A stretch of 15,749 nt of DNA. Source: Ruminococcaceae bacterium UBA3220. GTDB lineage: Bacteria; Bacillota; Clostridia; Oscillospirales; Acutalibacteraceae. Below are positions 13,244 through 15,749 of the stretch, in pieces. The notes under the pieces are model-generated. The model was not told where the DNA came from. It did not search any database and saw nothing but the letters and a program-made list of their open reading frames with translations. Within the stretch, counting starts at the first letter, position 1, and each line of letters starts with the position of its first letter. Position numbers and translations under genes: made by a program. Location: assembly GCA_002363095.1 (NCBI GenBank), contig DEWC01000114.1:1-15749 (forward strand), read 5' to 3'.

Positions 13244-13508
13244 AATCAAGCCGTCTAATCAATTCAAAAAGGACTTGAAACTTGCCGAAAAGCGGGGATA
13301 CAAAATCAAACTCGTTGCCGATGTGATTAAGAAGTTAGCAAACGGAGAAGCCCTTGAAGCGAAATACAAAGACCATCAGTTGTCCGGCAATTTCGGTTTT
13401 TGCCGTGAATGTCATATTCAGCCCGATTGGCTTTTGATATATGAAATTGACGGCGATGAATTGCTTTTGTACCTGTTAAGAACCGGTACACACAGTGATT
13501 TATTCTAA
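13233..13508 (+). CDS. yafQ: YafQ-family mRNA interferase toxin, module 2 (GTG start)
   Basis: This is a 91-residue YafQ-family toxin with a complete predicted active site: H48 in YKDHQL, H61 and D65 in ECHIQPDWLLIY, and H87 and F91 in RTGTHSDLF. The start is GTG 13233, supported by GGAGG (13219-13223) nine bases upstream. The ATG at 13240 is out of frame. The GTG start, unlike the ATG of toxin 1, may keep toxin synthesis below antitoxin synthesis. A five-base gap separates its stop codon from the terminal inverted repeat of the element at 13514-13791. Confidence 0.93.
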   Translation: MKYEIKPSNQFKKDLKLAEKRGYKIKLVADVIKKLANGEALEAKYKDHQLSGNFGFCRECHIQPDWLLIYEIDGDELLLYLLRTGTHSDLF

Positions 13509-13513
13509 GCCTT

Positions 13514-13537
13514 GGCTTACCATTCATAAGGACAAAA
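13514..13537 (+). repeat. Left terminal inverted repeat of the candidate MITE
   Basis: 24 bp, matching the reverse complement of 13768-13791 at 23 positions. The mismatch is T versus C at 13524. Confidence 0.9.
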
Positions 13538-13584
13538 AGCCTGATAAAAGGCTAAATTCGGTCTTTTTACGGCTTGTTGTCCTT
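13528..13584. repeat. Secondary inverted repeat at the left end of the element
   Basis: The 14 bases at 13528-13541 pair with 13571-13584 at 13 positions (AAGGACAA-A-AAGCC against GGCTT-G-TTGTCCTT). This competes with the end-to-end pairing of the terminal repeats, so the RNA or single-stranded DNA could adopt two alternative folds. Confidence 0.75.
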
Positions 13585-13767
13585 GCAAGGCGCCAGCCTT
13601 GCGTCGTCTGTCGCACCGAAAAATCCACGAATTTTTCTCTTTTTCAGGTGCGAAGCAGTTTTGTATGAAGCATAATTCTTGTATCTTTGAAGCTGAGAAA
13701 CGCCGATATACTGGCGTATTTCAAGTTTCGATGCAAAAAAGGACGGGAATTTTGCCATCCAAAACCA

Positions 13768-13791
13768 TTTTGTCCTTATGGATGGTAAGCC
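13768..13791 (-). repeat. Right terminal inverted repeat of the candidate MITE
   Basis: 24-bp counterpart of 13514-13537. It ends 7 bases before the GGAGG of tgt. Its ATGGATGG creates a false in-frame start (13778) for tgt. Confidence 0.9.
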
Positions 13792-13807
13792 TTTATCCGG
13801 AGGAAAA

Positions 13808-14938
13808 ATGTATAAACTTATAAAAAACGAAAAAAGCGCCAGAAGAGGCGAGTTTATAACAAATCGGGGAACAGTTCAGACCCCGGCATTTATGAATGTT
13901 GCAACGGCGGGAGCCATAAAGGGCGCCGTCTCCGCAACCGACCTTAAAACTTTAGGCTGTCAGGTTATGCTTTCCAATACCTATCACCTGCATGTCCGCC
14001 CGGGCGACGAGGTCGTAAGAGATTGTGGCGGATTACATAAGTTTTCCACATGGGACGGACCTATTTTGACCGACAGTGGCGGTTTTCAGGTTTTTTCGCT
14101 CGCAAAACTGCGCCAAATCACCGAGGAGGGCGTTACCTTTAACAGTCATATTGACGGCAGAAAGATTTTTATGGGACCCGAGGAGAGTATGCAAATCCAG
14201 TCGAATTTAGGCTCCACCATTGCCATGGCGTTTGATGAGTGTGTGGAAAACCCGGCTGAATACAGTTACGCCAAAGAGTCCTGCGAGCGAACTACGCGCT
14301 GGCTTATCCGCTGTAAGCAAAAAATGGCGGAATTAAACCGCCTTGATACAACCGTAAACCCCGAACAGATGCTTTTCGGCATAAATCAGGGTTGCACCTA
14401 TAACGACCTTCGTATAGAACATATGAAAAGGATAGCCGAGCTTGACCTTGACGGCTACGCCGTGGGCGGTCTCGCGGTAGGGGAACCTACCGAGGTTATG
14501 TATGATGTTCTCGAAAATGTTTGTCCCGTGATGCCCGATGATAAAATCCGATATCTAATGGGCGTCGGAACGCCCCTCAATATCCTTAACGCCGTTGAGC
14601 GCGGCATCGACCTTTTTGACTGCGTTATGCCGAGTAGGAACGCCAGGCACGGTCATCTTTTCACCTCAAAGGGCATTATCAACATAAATAACAATAAATA
14701 TGAGAAGGATATGTCGCCGATAGACGACGAGTGCGGCTGTCCTGTTTGTCGGCGGTATAGTAGGGCTTATATACGCCACCTCTTAAAGGCGGGCGAAATG
14801 CTCTCACAACGCCTCCTTGTTATGCACAATTTGTGGTTTTATAATCACCTTATGGAAGATATCCGAAACGCCCTTGATAACGGTAATTTTGCCGAATTCA
14901 AAAGGGAAAAAGAAGAAATCTACGGAAGAAGGGTGTAA
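13808..14938 (+). CDS. tgt: tRNA-guanine transglycosylase (queuine/preQ1 tRNA-ribosyltransferase)
   Basis: Tgt exchanges guanine 34 of GUN-anticodon tRNAs for preQ1, the step before QueA. The protein has 376 residues, normal for bacterial Tgt. D89 in ILTDSGGFQVFSL is the catalytic acid, D271 in GIDLFDCVMPSRNARHG the nucleophile, and GVGTP the conserved loop. The zinc site is the CGCPVC cysteines plus the His of LLVMHN. The true start is ATG 13808, with GGAGG at 13799-13803 upstream. The in-frame ATG at 13778 lies in the inverted-repeat element and would add ten foreign residues (MDGKPLSGGK). No clear promoter is visible just upstream, so it may depend on read-through across the element or on a cryptic promoter within it. 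Confidence 0.97.
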   Translation: MYKLIKNEKSARRGEFITNRGTVQTPAFMNVATAGAIKGAVSATDLKTLGCQVMLSNTYHLHVRPGDEVVRDCGGLHKFSTWDGPILTDSGGFQVFSLAKLRQITEEGVTFNSHIDGRKIFMGPEESMQIQSNLGSTIAMAFDECVENPAEYSYAKESCERTTRWLIRCKQKMAELNRLDTTVNPEQMLFGINQGCTYNDLRIEHMKRIAELDLDGYAVGGLAVGEPTEVMYDVLENVCPVMPDDKIRYLMGVGTPLNILNAVERGIDLFDCVMPSRNARHGHLFTSKGIININNNKYEKDMSPIDDECGCPVCRRYSRAYIRHLLKAGEMLSQRLLVMHNLWFYNHLMEDIRNALDNGNFAEFKREKEEIYGRRV

Positions 14939-14943
14939 TTTTT

Positions 14944-14973
14944 AACCCCCGGGTCAAATTTGACCCGGGGGTT
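14944..14973. terminator. 30-bp perfect palindrome after tgt (probable terminator)
   Basis: AACCCCCGGGTCAAA and TTTGACCCGGGGGTT are exact 15-bp arms with no spacer. The position, five bases after the tgt stop codon, and the very GC-rich stem suggest a terminator. The T run that follows is weak (GTTTGCTGCT), so it is not a textbook example. It could instead stabilise mRNA ends or be a protein-binding site. Confidence 0.65.
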
Positions 14974-14998
14974 TGCTGCTGAATAACCCATATTTTCC

Positions 14999-15027
14999 TT
15001 GAATTATACAACATATTGTGTTATACT
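14999..15027 (+). promoter_or_regulatory. Sigma-A promoter of nrdR
   Basis: TTGAAT (14999-15004), 17-bp spacer and TATACT (15022-15027). Start site is near 15034. The spacer is occupied by a NrdR-box-like site. Confidence 0.75.
15006..15021 (+). promoter_or_regulatory. NrdR-box-like operator 1
   Basis: ATACAACATATTGTGT agrees with the published NrdR-box consensus acaCwAtATaTwGtgt, as I recall it, at 14 of 16 positions. It fills the spacer between the -35 and -10 boxes of the nrdR promoter, so NrdR binding would block RNA polymerase. Confidence 0.65.
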
Positions 15028-15038
15028 TAATTAGATAT

Positions 15039-15054
15039 TTTCAAAATATTGCTT
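15039..15054 (+). promoter_or_regulatory. Weaker NrdR-box-like operator 2
   Basis: The core CAAAATATTG keeps the most conserved positions (C, A, AT, T, G), with about 10 of 16 matches overall. It starts 33 bp after box 1, near three helical turns. NrdR boxes usually occur as pairs of about this spacing. The AT-rich context makes chance similarity possible. Confidence 0.4.
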
Positions 15055-15074
15055 ATAAAGGATAGGTGATTTCC

Positions 15075-15533
15075 ATGAAATGTCCGTATTGCGCGTATGA
15101 AGAGAGTAAGGTTATCGATTCAAGACCTACCGACGAGGGCGAAAAGATTCGCCGCCGCAGAGAGTGTCTTAAATGCGGTAAGAGATTTACTACCTACGAA
15201 ATGATAGAAAGCCTGCCGGTCATAGTTATAAAGCGCGACCGCTCGCGTGAGCAGTTTGACCGCACGAAACTTATGAACGGAATGCTTCGTGCCTGCGAGA
15301 AGAGACCTGTTTCGATAGATGTTCTCGAAAAAGCCATCGACGAAATTGAGGCTACTATTCAAAACTCGCTTGACAGAGAGGTTACGAGCGAAAAAATCGG
15401 CGAACTCACCATGGAAAAACTAAAAGCAATAGACGAAGTGGCTTATGTAAGATTTGCTTCGGTTTACCGCCAGTTTAAGGACATAAGCACCTTTATGGGC
15501 GAACTTGAAAAGCTTATAAACAGCACAAAATAG
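15075..15533 (+). CDS. nrdR: Transcriptional repressor NrdR
   Basis: NrdR is an ATP/dATP-sensing repressor of ribonucleotide reductase genes. The protein has 152 residues, the normal length. The N-terminal zinc ribbon is MKCPYCAYEESKVIDSRP with C3, C6, C31 and C34 (ECLKCGKRF). The basic run KIRRRRECLKC binds DNA. The following ATP-cone starts at VIKRDRSREQFDRTKLMNGM and runs to about residue 140. ATG 15075 is the family's standard start, with AGGTGA upstream. The in-frame GTG at 15066 is part of that ribosome binding site. Its promoter carries a NrdR-box-like site, which predicts autoregulation. No ribonucleotide reductase gene is in the window. Confidence 0.97.
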   Translation: MKCPYCAYEESKVIDSRPTDEGEKIRRRRECLKCGKRFTTYEMIESLPVIVIKRDRSREQFDRTKLMNGMLRACEKRPVSIDVLEKAIDEIEATIQNSLDREVTSEKIGELTMEKLKAIDEVAYVRFASVYRQFKDISTFMGELEKLINSTK

Positions 15534-15546
15534 AGTGAGAAATGAA

Positions 15547-15749
15547 ATGAACGAAAATGAACTTTTGGCGGAGTTGTTATTGCCGAACATCGACAAAACT
15601 CCCGAATATTATGAGAGTAAGTATCCCGTAAGGGATTTGCCGGAGGGAGCAAGGGTGACGAGAATAGCGCCCAGCCCTACCGGCTATCTCCATTTGGGCA
15701 CCCTCTTTACCGCCCTTGTAAACCGCATAACCGCTACAACGAGCGGCGG
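15547..15749 (+). CDS. gltX: Glutamyl-tRNA synthetase, N-terminal part (3' end outside window)
   Basis: The first 67 codons of a class I aminoacyl-tRNA synthetase are visible. VTRIAPSPTGYLHLGTLFTALVNR contains the GluRS ATP-binding signature with HLGT in place of HIGH. About 38 residues precede it (NIDKTPEYYESKYPVRDLPEGA). Such an N-terminal extension is known from a clostridial GluRS branch; in the shorter E. coli-type enzyme the motif lies near residue 10. The ATG lies 13 bases after the nrdR stop, with only a weak GAGTGAGA as ribosome binding site. GlnRS shares the first motif, but the extension favours GluRS. The KMSKS motif is beyond the window. Confidence 0.85.
   Translation, partial: MNENELLAELLLPNIDKTPEYYESKYPVRDLPEGARVTRIAPSPTGYLHLGTLFTALVNRITATTSG

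Larger units (their letters stand above)
13514..13791. mobile_element. Candidate MITE: 278-bp element with 24-bp terminal inverted repeats
   Basis: The ends are GGCTTACCATTCATAAGG... (13514-13537) and ...CCTTATGGATGGTAAGCC (13768-13791). They are inverted copies with a single mismatch in 24 bp. The inside has no convincing gene but many shorter inverted repeats. Examples are AAGGACAA/TTGTCCTT with nested AAGCC/GGCTT (13528-13541 and 13571-13584), GCAAGGC/GCCTTGC (13585-13602), CGCACC/GGTGCG (13613-13653) and CGCC/GGCG (about 13702-13717). The element fits exactly between the toxin 2 stop codon and the tgt ribosome binding site. TT flanks both ends and could be a 2-bp target duplication, though that is weak. 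No transposase is present, so it would have to move in trans. An alternative is a large structured RNA, terminator or attenuator. Confidence 0.65.

Noticed and set aside
12242..13508. Recent tandem duplication of one toxin-antitoxin module
   Set aside because: Promoter cores and the last bases of the toxin genes match, but the proteins, above all the antitoxins, differ too much for a recent event.
13506..13793. 8-bp direct repeat TAAGCCTT at both ends of the element as a target-site duplication
   Set aside because: The right copy overlaps the terminal inverted repeat by six bases and is part of its sequence, so it is not a clean flanking duplication.
13567..13823. Short open frames inside the inverted-repeat element (63 codons minus strand, 74 codons plus strand)
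   Set aside because: Neither has a ribosome binding site or known domain, and the plus-strand frame runs into tgt out of frame. They are probably by-products of the element, although repeated copies elsewhere could make them look conserved.
15534..15546. T-box leader for gltX
   Set aside because: Only 13 bases separate nrdR from gltX, so there is no room for one.

Overview
The window looks like chromosomal DNA of a Gram-positive, moderately low-GC bacterium of the Clostridia (Bacillota), plausibly an uncultured gut lineage. The clues are purine-rich AGGAGG-type ribosome binding sites, near-consensus sigma-A promoters with 17-bp spacers, a membrane-anchored S11 D,D-carboxypeptidase, a GluRS with an N-terminal extension, and compact operons with ATGA or TAATG overlaps. 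The species assignment is inference. Most of the window is core metabolism and translation; the accessory part is 12.2-13.8 kb.

Layout. (1) 1-2.4 kb: the 3' end of thrS with its terminator, a small SAM methyltransferase, and convergent aroB. (2) 2.5-8.2 kb: a seven-gene rightward operon starting from a promoter at 2468-2496: a putative NlpC/P60-like surface hydrolase with a Glu-Pro spacer, an Lrp/AsnC regulator, a class I/II aminotransferase, an S11 D,D-carboxypeptidase, thrH, a histidine phosphatase and ruvX. It ends at a terminator at 8191-8230 that works in both directions. (3) 8.3-11.0 kb: the leftward lysine/diaminopimelate operon asd-dapA-dapB, which ends at the same terminator. (4) 11.0-11.2 kb: a very compact divergent control region in which the asd and queA promoters overlap at their -10 boxes and a perfect 9-bp-arm palindrome covers the queA -35 box. 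(5) 11.2-14.9 kb: queA and tgt, the two queuosine tRNA-modification genes usually found adjacent, here split by 1.6 kb. The insert holds two tandem DinJ-YafQ type II toxin-antitoxin modules, each with its own consensus promoter, and a 278-bp non-coding element with 24-bp terminal inverted repeats (candidate MITE). (6) 14.9-15.7 kb: a 30-bp perfect palindrome after tgt, then nrdR with a NrdR-box-like site inside its own promoter and a second partial box 33 bp downstream, then the start of gltX.

How the parts fit together. asd, dapA and dapB supply diaminopimelate and lysine. The carboxypeptidase and the NlpC/P60-like protein act on peptidoglycan built from that diaminopimelate. thrH, the aminotransferase and the Lrp regulator suggest amino-acid-responsive control in the same operon. 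queA and tgt make queuosine in tRNA. The toxin-antitoxin pairs and the inverted-repeat element are later arrivals in the queA-tgt interval.

The most noteworthy items are the inverted-repeat element at 13514-13791, the paired toxin-antitoxin modules beside it, the overlapping asd/queA promoters with their palindrome, and the predicted nrdR autoregulatory sites. I found no tRNA or rRNA genes, no CRISPR array and no transposase.
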